From Pectinophora gossypiella (taxonomy: Eukaryota; Arthropoda; Insecta; Lepidoptera; Gelechiidae): a stretch of 64,000 nucleotides of DNA. The stretch covers positions 682,001-746,000 of the forward strand of contig NW_026063248.1 of NCBI RefSeq assembly GCF_024362695.1, written 5' to 3'. Within the stretch, counting starts at the first letter, position 1. Every line of letters begins with the position of its first letter. Shown here piece after piece: positions 9,167-19,452 of this stretch. A model generated the notes under the pieces. The model was not told the origin of the DNA and searched no databases. It was given only the letters and a program-made list of their open reading frames with translations. Both the position numbers and the translations under genes were made by a program.

Positions 9167-9465
9167 CTAGTGAACAAACAAGTGGCGATGTTGCCAGGTG
9201 TGCACGTGTTCCGATAAACAACTTCCACGAGGCGCAATTTAAATAATAGTAAATGTGGATCAGTTATTCAAAATTATGGCCCTATATCAATTAAAATACG
9301 TACAACTAAGTAGGAATCAATTTTATCTCCCACACGGCTATTCTGACAAGCAGCCGTCCCGGTTCGCGTAACATTTAGCCATACAACTAAGTAATAAACA
9401 TACATTAAAATAGGTAACAAAAATACATAATCAAAAAGAAAATGACATCAGATTGTAATTTAAAT
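9167..9465. other. Spacer without recognisable features
   Basis: Mixed-composition sequence between the candidate minus-strand promoter and the palindromic array. A short duplicated phrase, ACAACTAAGTA, occurs near 9302 and 9383; nothing else stands out. Confidence 0.4.
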
Positions 9466-9604
9466 GCCAAATCACATGGCAAGCACAAAAAAAAAAAATG
9501 GTCAAATCACATAACCCAATGCCAAATCACATGGCAGTCTTAGATATATAATGGTCAAATCACATGACCCGAAGCCAAATCACATGGCAGTTGTAAATAT
9601 ATAC
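9466..9604. repeat. Array of two alternating palindromes sharing one core
   Basis: Two palindromic words alternate: TGCCAAATCACATGGCA and GGTCAAATCACATGACC. Both have the centre CAAATCACATG but differ at the flanks in a compensated way, so that each stays palindromic. Copies lie near 9466, 9500, 9521, 9551 and 9573; two more at 12282 and 12302 continue the array beyond the inserted TIR element. Preserved dyad symmetry suggests a dimeric protein site or a foldable unit. Confidence 0.75.
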
Positions 9605-10417
9605 TGGGTGTTAGTGACATCGTAACGAATACTGAGAGGGATGATTCAGACCATGATTCTGAGTTAATATCTAGTGGAATTTTCCGTCGCAAAATTCATG
9701 AAATTTTGAGTTTTGTTTTTAATTATTTTCAATTCCATATTGTGCTTTTAGCTGCATAGAACCCAAATTTCAATAAAAAAAACAATAATGACAAATTATC
9801 GAAAATTTTCGATGTAATGGAGACAACAGCTGCTCGAACGGGTCAACGGCCACACGCACCGCGCCGCGCGCCCCGCTCCGCACGCCCCGCTCCGCGCGCC
9901 CCGCTCCGCACGCCGGCGGCGGCGCGGCGGCGGCGCGGCCTACAAAGTAGGCACTACGAACCGATCCTATTTCTTTCTCTGTCTATCGTAAATTATAAAT
10001 TTATTTTATTCTTATTCTTAAATGGACGGATAATCAACAGGCATAAAATTTATGGAATACACGTCAATTTTAAGCAGAAATCTAAAACAACCGACAGAAT
10101 TAAGTTGACAGCACACGTCAAACGGTTTGCATACCAGCGAGATACCTTTTTGATTAGACCGGGTTATTCATTCATTTACTCATAGGAATCGGGGCCATTA
10201 TCTACCTAAAACAGTTGAAACAGTAAATAATTGTATTCTTTGTTGTCATTAGAATAACTAACAACCAACTAACACAACCACCACAGATTAGGTAATTAGT
10301 TACCTACTATGTCAACCATCCACCAACATAGTATGTAAGTACCTACGCAAAACCTCGCTACACAAAAATCGAGCGAGATCGCGTCTAGAATTGGGCGGAC
10401 ACCGCCAGAGTGTTGCC

Positions 10418-10617
10418 TATCGATATTCTATCGATACCTAGTTAAAAAGAAACCAATAGTAGGTACCTATCGATAGATCTTTTAGATCAATACCCATTTA
10501 TTGTTACAAAGCAAGACCTATCGGTACTATCGCTAGTATCGATCTAAATGTACTATCACTACTTTCGATAGTTTAGACAATTTTCAAGTTCAACAATTGA
10601 TAATCTACCTATCGATA
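10418..10617. promoter_or_regulatory. Cluster of TATCGATA (DRE-like) octamers
   Basis: Perfect TATCGATA palindromes occur at 10418-10425, 10429-10436, 10468-10475 and 10610-10617, with degenerate ATCGAT or CGATAG words between. In Drosophila this octamer is the DNA-replication-related element bound by DREF and overlaps CGATA sites bound by BEAF at promoters and insulators. Function here is inferred from the motif only. Confidence 0.45.
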
Positions 10618-10809
10618 GTTCGGCAACTCCGCCGCGTAGGCAATGTCGGCATGTTCAAAGAAAAAAATTGTCCGAGAGGAGTGATCTTATTTTTCTTACA
10701 TGTTGGTACCGAGGTACTCAGTACTAAGTTATTCGTGGTTTTAAATCTCATTGTTAAATCATCAGTAAAGAACTAATTAAACCTATCCTGTTCTGTGTAC
10801 AATATTCAT

Positions 10810-11028
10810 GTAACGGCTACGTGCTTACATAAGTACCTAGTAGACGGGAGCAACGACTTAACGTACCTTCCGAAGCACGGATCATTTTACTTTCGGACAA
10901 TCAGGTGATCAGCCTGTAACGTCCCAACCAAAGGCCTTATAAACAGATTTTTGTGATATGTCCCCACCGTAATACGAACCCGGACCCTCCGCATCCCATC
11001 GCTCAACCACTGGACCACATAGGCCAAG
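10810..11028 (-). mobile_element. tRNA-derived SINE
   Basis: Read on the minus strand it starts with a tRNA-like head: an A box within GTGGTCCAGTGGTTGAGCG and a B box within CCGGGTTCGTATTACGG. A body with TGATCACCTGATTGTCCGAAAG and a ...TCCGTGCTTCGGAAGG... segment follows. This head and body are those of a SINE that is very common in moth and butterfly genomes. It is transcribed by RNA polymerase III from the internal boxes and moved by a partner LINE. Several mismatches suggest an old copy. Confidence 0.8.
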
Positions 11029-11591
11029 AAGGTTCTAAGACATAATTAAAGGATCCTGGGACGCAAGACCTCCGAGTTAGGGCTTGTTTGATCTGTCTTG
11101 ATGGATACTCGGACGTGAATAGCCTCACGGATCAAGGGCAACGCGCGCCAATAAAGTAGGCATTACGAACAGATACTAGGTATTTCTTTGAGTTGATAGG
11201 TATCAAGTGAAGTTTCCTGTCGCAAAATTCATAAAAAAAATAGATTTTTTTCAGTCCCATATTGTGTTTTAAGCTGCATAAAACGCACATTTAAAATAAA
11301 CAAATAAAAATTACTAATTATTAAATTTTATCAATGTCATCAATAATAATAATAACGTATCTACAACTTCAGCTATGCGCAGGTGAATAGCCGGCGCACG
11401 GGTCAAGGGCAACGCTCGCCAATAAAGTAGGCATACGAACAGATACTATTTCTTTCTCTGTCACTTGCACCATAAACATAATTCTCTCTCTCTCTCTAGT
11501 CTTCGGCTCGAATCGGCCGCGGCCGGTGCGTCGTCGGCGCCCTTAGTCGGCGCCTTTGATGCTTTGCGCTAACGCCGCCGCGCGCTTCCGC

Positions 11592-11892
11592 TCAGTCGAA
11601 TACTAAGCTTGACCCGAATCGCGTGATGTTTTTCGAGGATATTTTTTTCGTGTTTGTGAGTGTTTGTTTCATTCTGTAAATGAGTAGTGTCGACTATGAT
11701 GATAGATCATAGACCATTTACTGCGCAAAAGTATGGAAGATTGTTGATGTTTATTAAAGAGCAAGGTGTTGTGTTTGTGAGTGCGTGTGATACCTACCTA
11801 CCGCGGAGGAAACGCGATGTTGCATACCTACGTGACGTGACATGTTCTAGGGTACCTACCTAGGTACTTCATCCGAAGGAATAACAATTAAG
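11592..11892 (+). other. Candidate non-coding first exon below a CpG-rich segment
   Basis: A CpG-rich stretch (about 11505-11600) ends in an initiator-like TCAGTC at 11592. About 300 bases without a long frame follow, ending in a strong donor AAG/GTAAGG at 11892/11893. This looks like the first exon of a polymerase II gene, possibly captured within the TIR element. No partner exon is identifiable in the window. Confidence 0.3.
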
Positions 11893-12277
11893 GTAAGGCA
11901 AGAGTAGGGTTTTTATTGTTAATAAGTTAGGAGGAACGTTTTAATAACTGGTAGGTAGGTACCGTGCGTGAAAAATCGTGGCAGTAGGTGTTCTACTTCA
12001 ACAAACTCAACATTTTTAAACGTTGCACCACTAAGCATCTAAATACAAGAGAATGAAAACTCCTACCTAGATACAACATCGTATCACGCAGGCACGCGTA
12101 ACGTAGCCGCGCGTAGGTTTAGCGTCTGTGTGGCGCGTTGTTCGACTTACATTGCGGCACAGTAAAAATTGAAAATCTTAATTAAACATTTGCGACAAGA
12201 AAGACACCCACCATCGTTTTTAGTACAATAAAATAGGCGTTCCATTTTTTTTTTCGTTACGATGTCACTAACACCCT

Positions 12278-12329
12278 GTATATATGGTCAAATCACATGA
12301 CCCGATGCCAAATCACATGACAATCTATA
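12278..12329. repeat. Right-hand continuation of the palindromic array
   Basis: One GGTCAAATCACATGACC word and one degenerate GCCAAATCACATGAC word follow the right TIR, showing that the TIR element entered a pre-existing array. Confidence 0.7.
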
Positions 12330-12448
12330 TCTATACTTATAATAAATCTGTAGAGAGGTCAATTCTGTACATTAAATATTTTTTCAAAATAACTATCAGG
12401 GGGTGATAAGTGATCGATACTGATGCCAAAAATGCAATCAGTAAAATT

Positions 12449-12489
<41 letters not shown>

Positions 12490-13066
12490 ATGTTCCTTAT
12501 AGAAACAAAAACTACTGGACGGATTTTAATGAAACTTGGTACAATTATTCTTCACACTCCTGGACAGGTCATAGTATACTTTTCATCACGCTACAATCAA
12601 TAGGAGCAGAGTAGTGAAGGGAAATCCTTTTGTATGAAAAATCTAAACCACTCAAGTTAGACATTTGAAATTTGGCATGCAGGTACCTTAGATACCGTAG
12701 AGGTACACTAAGAAAGGAATTCCCGAAATTCCTACGGGAACGGGAATTAGCGGGAAAATCCTTTTGTATGAAAAATCTAAACCACTCAAGTTAGACTTTT
12801 GAAATTTGGCATGCAGGTACCTTAGATAACGTAGAGGTGCACTAAGAAAGGAATTCCCGAAATTCCCACGGGAACGGGAATTAGCGGAAAAATATTTTTG
12901 TATGAAAAATCTAAACCATTCAAGTTAGATGTTTGAAATTTGTCATGCAGGTACCTTAGATACCGTAGAGGTGTACTAAGAAAGGAATTCCCGAAATTCC
13001 TACGGGAACGGGAATTAGCGGTAAAATCCTTTTGTATGAAAAATCTAAACCACTCAAGTTAGACGT
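12330..13066 (+). mobile_element. Helitron copy A, 3'-truncated
   Basis: It begins TCTATACTTATAATAAATCT after an A, the same 5' end as in the copies at 17166, 39958 (inverted) and 53901. A (GTCT)n run follows near 12450-12488, then about four units of the 134-bp repeat. It breaks off in a unit at 13066; the CTAG end is absent. No Rep/helicase frame, so non-autonomous. Confidence 0.85.
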
Positions 13067-13323
13067 TAGTCGTATAAAGAGTCTGCTAATTCCAATCCCA
13101 TGTCAGGGGATACTAAACGCAAATTGTCGTGTGACACATACAATTCACTACCGGTATCATGTACTCTGATAAAAGCAATACAGTTATGTTGTGATTAATA
13201 AAGACTGTGAAAAGAATGATGGGTGTTATAGGATGAAAGGGCATTGAACATTTCACTATGGAGGCTGGCATAGCCTGGTGGCGCCACCTAGCGGATTTTT
13301 TAAAACTGCGGCGCACGATGAAA
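13067..13323. other. Spacer, nothing recognised
   Basis: Unique-looking sequence of about 250 bases between the broken Helitron A and the 141-bp repeat. Short minus-strand frames are present but have no recognisable features. Confidence 0.4.
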
Positions 13324-13464
13324 CCTGTGCATATCAATAGGGGGCACTTTTCTGCACAAAAAAGCTTTTGAACCTATGCTCTAAAGCGTCACGTTTTCAA
13401 GATATTTAGCTTGAAAGTTCCGAAAAGTGTTGTATGAACAAATCGATTTTACTTTTATATGCAA
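13324..13464 (+). repeat. 141-bp dispersed repeat, copy 2
   Basis: This is the same 141 bases as at 1758-1898, with the same ends. The copy is cut at GCAA, where the next base begins a Helitron terminus, while copy 1 continues uninterrupted. Confidence 0.8.
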
Positions 13465-14487
13465 CTAGCTGGTACCCGCGACTTCGTCTGCGTACTTTTA
13501 ATTTGAATATTAAGGATTATATAAAAGGAACGGTATAGCATGTGATTAAAAGAGAGTAAGTAGGTATATTTAAAAAAATAAAAAATATCTGTTTACAGTC
13601 GTTATAAAGTACCTATGTATTCCATTGAGTGGCAGAAATTACCTAGGAATATTTATCGGTCCCTTATGTCCAAGACACTTACAGGGGTCAGCGTCACGTT
13701 GTGTACAAAAATATTTTAAAATGACCTAATTTAAAACTTTTTTGTACACAACGTTTGCTATTTTGTTATTATTTGTTAAAATGTAGAAATTGTTTGGACT
13801 CGACACTCGCGAGCAGGCCACGTATACACCACGTGCGCTCCCCCACCACAAGACAGCGCCGTTGACTGCCGCCACACTTCGGCGAATGTGCGCGACGACG
13901 AACGACGACCGACGGCAGTGGCGGCGATGCAGAGTATTCGTTAAAAGGAACTTTATCTACAAAAGCCAAATTTTTTTAACTTGATACACCCAAAACTACT
14001 AAATATCATGTTCCTAGGTTCAGTGGTTAATATTTTGTATACAAAAAGTTTGGCTTTGTAGTTCCCGTTCCGAATCCGTTCCATTCCGTTCGAATTTCGG
14101 AAAATCCGTTTGTTGAAAAACTCTGCACATCCTAAGAGACCTACGTACCAAGTTTCATGGTTTTATCTTCAAAAATGACGAATACCCATACAAACATTCA
14201 ACCCGTATTTCACCCCCATACTGGTAAAAATTTCAAAATGCTTGAACAAACGATTTTTTGTTTGTTATTTAGTGCCTAAACACAAAATTTAATATTTTTA
14301 TCTTGAAAAATGACGAACCTCATAAAAAATTTCAACACCTATTTCATCCCCTCAAAGATCGAATTTTCAAAAACGCTTTAACAAATTGTTTTTTTATTTC
14401 TTATCAAGTTCCTAAATATAAAGTTTCGTGGTTTTATCCCCAAAAATGACGAACTCCCATACAAACTTTCAACCCTCATTTCATTTC
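13465..14487 (-). mobile_element. Helitron-type 3' end and AT-rich repeat body, limits uncertain
   Basis: On the minus strand the sequence ends with a GC hairpin (ACGCAGACGAAGTCGCGGGT) and CTAG at 13465-13468, the terminal structure of a Helitron. Internally, three loosely repeated blocks near 14130-14470 share the phrases GGTTTTATC and AAAAATGACGAA(C/T). A GC-rich patch lies at about 13800-13930. The 5' end was not found, so the extent to 14487, where the gypsy LTR starts, is a guess. Confidence 0.5.
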
Positions 14488-14592
14488 GCGCCATCTGTGA
14501 TTTCCTGCGGGTAAAATATAAAAACAACGTTATATCGCCAGAAACCACAAGATGTCGCCACAAGGCTCGTTGGTCCGAAATGCTTTGTTACA
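14488..14592 (-). repeat. Gypsy 3' LTR, truncated
   Basis: This holds the first 105 bases of the LTR (minus strand starting TGTAACAAAGCATTTCGG). It follows a polypurine tract at about 14594-14606 and is cut off at its inner side by AT-rich repeat sequence. Confidence 0.8.
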
Positions 14593-15404
14593 ATACCCCC
14601 CTACCCACGAGAGGTTTCGAACTGGGTGAGAAACACGGCTGCCCTCAGCCATAGAGCCTGGAGCGCACAACCAGTCTAAATTTAAAAATTAAAATAGAAC
14701 CTAGTATCCATTTCACTGGGTGTTACCCACATTCATAACCCTGATGAGCTGACGACTCTCATAGTGTCACTCGATACCCCTATTCTAAAGACAAAGACAA
14801 AAAACAAAACAACAGTTGCTAGAGGCTTATTTAAGGAGTCACTACCCGCTCCGACGAAAAGGAAAAAAAACAATGAGTAACCTAATGAGGTTCCCTATCT
14901 AAAAATTAATTCCTAACAAATGGCTACTATAATGCCTAAAAAAAAAAATGTTGACACGAGCAACGTAAATAAATTATATTTAATAGTTGGCTATAACCGC
15001 CTATACAAAAAATATGGAACGCTAAAGTGGGCGTTCATAAAAACGCTGCGTTGCAGACGCTAGTGTGTATGGGTCTTATCAGCGCATCATAAACACACTT
15101 AAAAAAACATATAACATAAAACATTTATTTGTAAAGCTAGTAATTTTAAAACAAAAGACTACATAAAAAAATCGTGATCGTTATAAATATAGGTTGTTAC
15201 TAGGCCACTTACGACACAAGTAAACACACCAAAGTTTTAATTTTTTTTTTTATAATATGTTATGAAAGCTAACCAATGAAAAAGAAAAATAATGTAACTT
15301 TCTTTATAAACGTAAATTTAGAAATTGAGCCAAATATACTGATCCAAGCCGGAAAATTTTGTTTTAAAAAAATATGACTAGGGGAACACGGGGCAATTTG
15401 AAAA

Positions 15405-16187
15405 TTATATTTTTAAATCTTTTATATGCCAAGAACCTAAGTTCTTGCCACCAAATGAAACCAATTCGTATACTAAGGGTGACAATACCTTTTTAATCAC
15501 GCACTGTTCGTATTTTGGGGCAAGTTTCGAGGCTTTAAAATTTGCGGCGTCACTCTGTACGTACGTTTTTCGCCACACTACTTGCCCTTCGCGCAAACTA
15601 TTGACGTTACGGCGTCGCAGGTTGTAGTACTTCGCGTTCGTCGTGTGAGCCTTCTCGATATTATCCCGAACCTTTTGAAAAATATCCCGAAGGACCCCAA
15701 ATTCAACCGCATACTCGTCCCTTGGCATTGAGACCTCATATTCCCTGTCATCATTATAAAAAGAACCGTTAATAATTGGTTCCCGGCCATGGACCAAAAA
15801 GAATGGACTAAACCCAGTGGTTTCGTTCATCGCACTATTTATTGCAAATTGAACCTTAAATAAATGGAGATCCCATGTCCTATGATCGTCAGCTACATAA
15901 GACGAAACAGCTGTCATGACTGTTTTGTTGTACTTTTCCACCATGTTAATCTGTGGCGTATACCTAGGCCCGTAGTGAACTCGTGGAATATTGTACTTCT
16001 TGAGAAGGCCACTGAATTCTGATCCCGTGAATTGAACCCCATTGTCGGTAATTACGGTTTCAGGAATCCCGTGAGCTAGAAGCACATAATTCTCAAAGTT
16101 TTTAGCTACTGCAGCACTAGTCGCTCGACGAAGTGGAAATAACATGGTGTACTTTGAAAAACAGCATGTTACTACTAAAAGGTGCAA
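15405..16187 (-). pseudogene. Gypsy integrase core and C-terminus
   Basis: This 260-residue frame holds most of the integrase catalytic core: VITDNGVQFTG carries the second Asp and INMVEKYNKT the Glu. It ends with a C-terminal region related to gypsy integrases (GSWHIKDLK). The first catalytic Asp (VDLVGPLPRS) lies in the neighbouring frame at the end of 16175-16975, so a frameshift near 16180 splits the enzyme. The product would insert viral-like DNA into the genome; this copy should be inactive. Confidence 0.88.
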
Positions 16188-17165
16188 TAACCCGAACGTG
16201 ATCGTGGAAGAGGTCCTACCAAATCTACGGATACAGCTTGAAATGGCCTATAGCACTGCTTAGGCTGACCCATGATCCCAGGAGTGAGTTTGGTCCTGTG
16301 CTTATAAGCGGAACAAATACGGCATTTGTTGACAAAATCAAGCACGTCGCGGTACATTCCTGGCCAGAAATACCTCAAACACAACCTACGGTGCGTTTTA
16401 AACACTCCGAGGTGTGCCGAGGTCGGTGGTTCGTGGTTTTCGGACATGACCTGCAGACGGTTTGACTTTGGCACAACAATCTTCCAATCAAACTCCTGAG
16501 TCAAGGCATACTTACCCTTGCTGTATCGTAGAAGAGTACCATTTTCGACGCGATAATTGGGATAATTTTTGGGATAAGCCGTACAACCAGAGAAAACCTT
16601 ATCATACCACTCATCACCGGTTCCTGCATTTGGAGCATCGATGGCATCCACATGCAGCAATCGTGAGAGGGCATCAGGGACGACATTATCCTTCCCTTTC
16701 CTATGCTCGATTTTAAAATTAAATTGGGATAACCTACAACCCCAACGAGCTAAGCGTCCCGTAGGATTCTCCAAATTCATGAACCACCTAAGTGATGCGT
16801 GATCGGTTACGACGGTGAATGGTCTACTACCTAAATATGGTTCAAATTTTTCAACCGCGTACACAACTGCTAACGCCTCCCTTTCGGTAGCACTATAGTT
16901 ACGTTCGTTTTTGTTAAGGGATCTGCTGATATAAGCGATAGGGCGGTCATGGCCATCAATATTCTGCGCTAACACACCTCCTACGCCAAAATTAGATGCA
17001 TCGCAGTGAACTGAAAATGGTTTGCTAAAATCAGGGCAGGCTAAAATTGGAGCTGAAACTAAACTGTTTTTTAAAGTGACAAAAGCGTTTTCTGCATCCT
17101 GGTTCCAGATAAATTTAGTTTTTGAGCTGGTAAGAGCGTGTAAGGGTGCCGCAATGGTGGAGAAA
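16175..17165 (-). pseudogene. Gypsy RNase H and integrase zinc-binding part
   Basis: The open stretch 16175-16975 and sequence up to 17165 on the minus strand encode the RNase H domain (IAYISRSLNKNERNYSATE, TDHASLRWF, VPDALSR) and then the HHCC zinc finger of integrase (H...CRICSAYK). The frame continues upstream to the Helitron border at 17165 and resumes beyond it at 19323. It overlaps the integrase frame by a few bases in a different phase, marking a frameshift. Confidence 0.85.
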
Positions 17166-17284
17166 TCTATACTTATAATAAATCTGTAGAGAGGTCAATT
17201 CTGTACATTAAATATTTTTTCAAAATAACTATCAGGGGGTGATAAGTGATCGATACTGATGCCAAAAATGCAATCAGTAAAATT

Positions 17285-17353
<69 letters not shown>

Positions 17354-19322
17354 ATGTTCCTTATAGAAACAAAAACTACTGGACGGATTTTAATGAAACT
17401 TGGTACAATTATTCTTCACACTCCTGGACAGGTCATAGTATACTTTTCATCACGCTTCAATCAATAGGAGCAGAGTAGTGAAGGGAAATTCTTTTGTATG
17501 AAAAATCTAAACCACTCAAGTTAGACGTTTGAAATTTGGCATGCAGGTACCTTAGATACCGTAGAGGTGCACTAAGAAAGGAATTCCCGAAATTCCTACG
17601 GGAACGGGAATTAGCGGGAAAATCCTTTTGTATGAAAAATCTAAACCACTCAAGTTAGACTTTTGAAATTTGGCATGCAGGTACCTTAGATAACGTAGAG
17701 GTGCACTAAGAAAGGAATTCCCGAAATTCCCACGGGAACGGCAATTAGCGGAAAAATATTTTTGTATGAAAAATCTAAACCATTCAAGTTAGATGTTTGA
17801 AATTTGTCATGCAGGTACCTTAGATACCGTAGAGGTGTACTAAGAAAGGAATTCCCGAAATTCCTACGGGAACGGGAATTAGCGGGAAAATCCTTTTGTA
17901 TGAAAAATCTAAACCACTCAAGTTAGACGTTTGAAATTTGGCATGCAGGTACCATAGGTACCGTAGAGGTGCACTAAGAAAGGAATTCCCAAAATTCTCA
18001 CGGGAACGGGAATTAGCGGGAAATACCTTTTGTATGAAAAATCTAAACCACTCAAGTTAGACATTTGAAATTTAGCATGCAGATACCTTAGGTACCGTGG
18101 AGGTGCACTAAGAAAGGAATTCCCGAAATTCTCACGAGAACGGGAATTAGCGGGAAAATCCTTTTGTATGAAAAATCTAAACCATTCAAGTTAGACGTTT
18201 GAAATTTGTCATGCAGGTACCTTAGGTACCGTGGAGGTGCACTAAGAAAGGAATTCCCGAAATTCCCACGGGAACGGGAATTAACGGGAAAATCCTTTTG
18301 TATGAAAAATCTAAACCATTCAAGTAAGATGTTTAAAATTTGGCACGCAGGTACCTTAGACACCGTAGAGGTGTACTAAGAAAGGAATTCCCGAAATTCC
18401 CACGGGAACGGGAATTAGCGGGAAAATCCTTTTGTATGAAAAATCTAAACCACTCAAGTTAGACGTTTGAAATTTGGCATGCAGGTACTTTAGTAAACTT
18501 AAAGCTTAGTTGCAACAGGATATTACAAAATTCCCACGGGAACGGTAGTTAGCGGGAAAAAACATTTGTATGAAAAAATCAAATCTAAATAAAAGGAGAA
18601 ACTGACTGACTCAGTGACTGACATATCAACGCATAGCCTGAACGGCTAAATGTAGGCATTTGAAATTTGGAAGGGACATAGCTTAGGTACCGTAGAGGTG
18701 CACTAAGAAAGGAATTCCCGGAATTCCCACGGGAACGGAAATTAGCGGGAAAATCCTTTTGTATGAAAAATCTAAACCGCTTAAGTTAGACGCTTGAAAT
18801 TTGGCATGCAGGTACCTTAGTTAACTTAAACCTTAGTTGCAACAGGATATTGCAAAATTCCCACGGAAACGGGAGTTAGCGGGAAAAAAACATTTGTATG
18901 AAAAAATCGAAACCGCGTAAGATAGATGTTTTCAATTCAATTCAATTAAATTATTTATTGCATTCCATGTAGTACAATGGGGTGTTACATAGGCATAGGA
19001 ACTAAAACATGGACCCTGTAGGGCACAGCAACGTTGAAGGGAAGAGAGGAAGTGTGTATTAAAATTAAAACTCAATGAACAATCAATTAAAAAAAAATCA
19101 ATTCAATCAATTGATTCAATCTAGCATGCATGCATACCTTAGTAAATATAAAGTTTATTTTTGGCTGTATTTTGAAAAATGGGAGTTATTGGGAAAAAAA
19201 TTGTATGAAAAAATCTAAACTGCATAAGTTAGATGCTTGAAATTTGATATGCACTCCCACACACACAAAGATCTCTCTCTTATATAACACGCCACGCGGA
19301 CGAAGTCGCGGGCAAAAGCTAG
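17166..19322 (+). mobile_element. Helitron copy B, complete non-autonomous
   Basis: The element starts TCTATACTTATAATAAATCT directly after A and ends in a hairpin (CGCGGACGAAGTCGCGGG) followed by AAAAGCTAG directly before T. TC start, CTAG end, 3' hairpin and A/T insertion without duplication are the Helitron signature. It has a long (GTCT)n run at about 17289-17353, a 134-bp minisatellite and a LINE/SINE-tail-like segment near 18940. It lies antisense in the gypsy pol gene. No Rep or helicase frame is present. Confidence 0.92.
17465..18500 (+). repeat. 134-bp minisatellite inside Helitron B
   Basis: GAATTCCC anchors recur at 17581, 17715, 17849 and 17983, exactly 134 bases apart, and further degenerate units follow. 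Each unit contains GGAATTCCCGAAATTCC, an inverted-repeat-like phrase, and GGCATGCAGGTACCTTAG. The same unit fills the other Helitron copies. Confidence 0.92.
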
Positions 19323-19452
19323 TTCCTAATAAATCTACGGTACCAAGAACAAACACCTAGAAAGGTTTTTAGTTCTTTCGGATTTTTGGGTACCGGGAAC
19401 TCCAGGACAGCACGAACCTTATCGGGATCGGTCCTAAGCCCAAACTCATCCA

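Larger units (their letters stand above)
9605..12277. mobile_element. 2.7-kb TIR element inserted in the palindromic array
   Basis: The ends carry inverted repeats of about 25 bp, beginning C(T/A)GGGTGTTAGTGACATC and continuing GTAACGAA on both sides, flanked by TATATA-like bases that fit a target duplication. The interior codes for no recognisable transposase. It has direct repeats (about 9672-9775 with 11205-11300), three copies of a phrase reading AATAAAGTAGGCAT or close to it (near 9943, 11150, 11418), two CpG-rich segments (9838-9940, 11505-11600), a SINE and a TATCGATA cluster. A non-autonomous element that has captured genomic sequence is the simplest reading. Superfamily not assigned. 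Confidence 0.65.

Noticed and set aside
12423..12614. Small frames with LSVCLSVCLSVC repeats (also 17246, 39690, 53981)
   Set aside because: Translation of the (GTCT)n microsatellite in the Helitrons; length varies with repeat number, so not a gene.
14594..14690. tRNA-like A/B boxes on the minus strand
   Set aside because: A GTTCGAAACC B-box-like word and a GGCTGAGGGC A-box-like word are present, but the T-stem does not pair and no tRNA fold is possible; it lies in the gypsy 3' region before the polypurine tract.
17465..18500. 134-bp repeats as a possible CRISPR-like array
   Set aside because: Units are contiguous without unique spacers and occur inside Helitrons of a eukaryotic genome.
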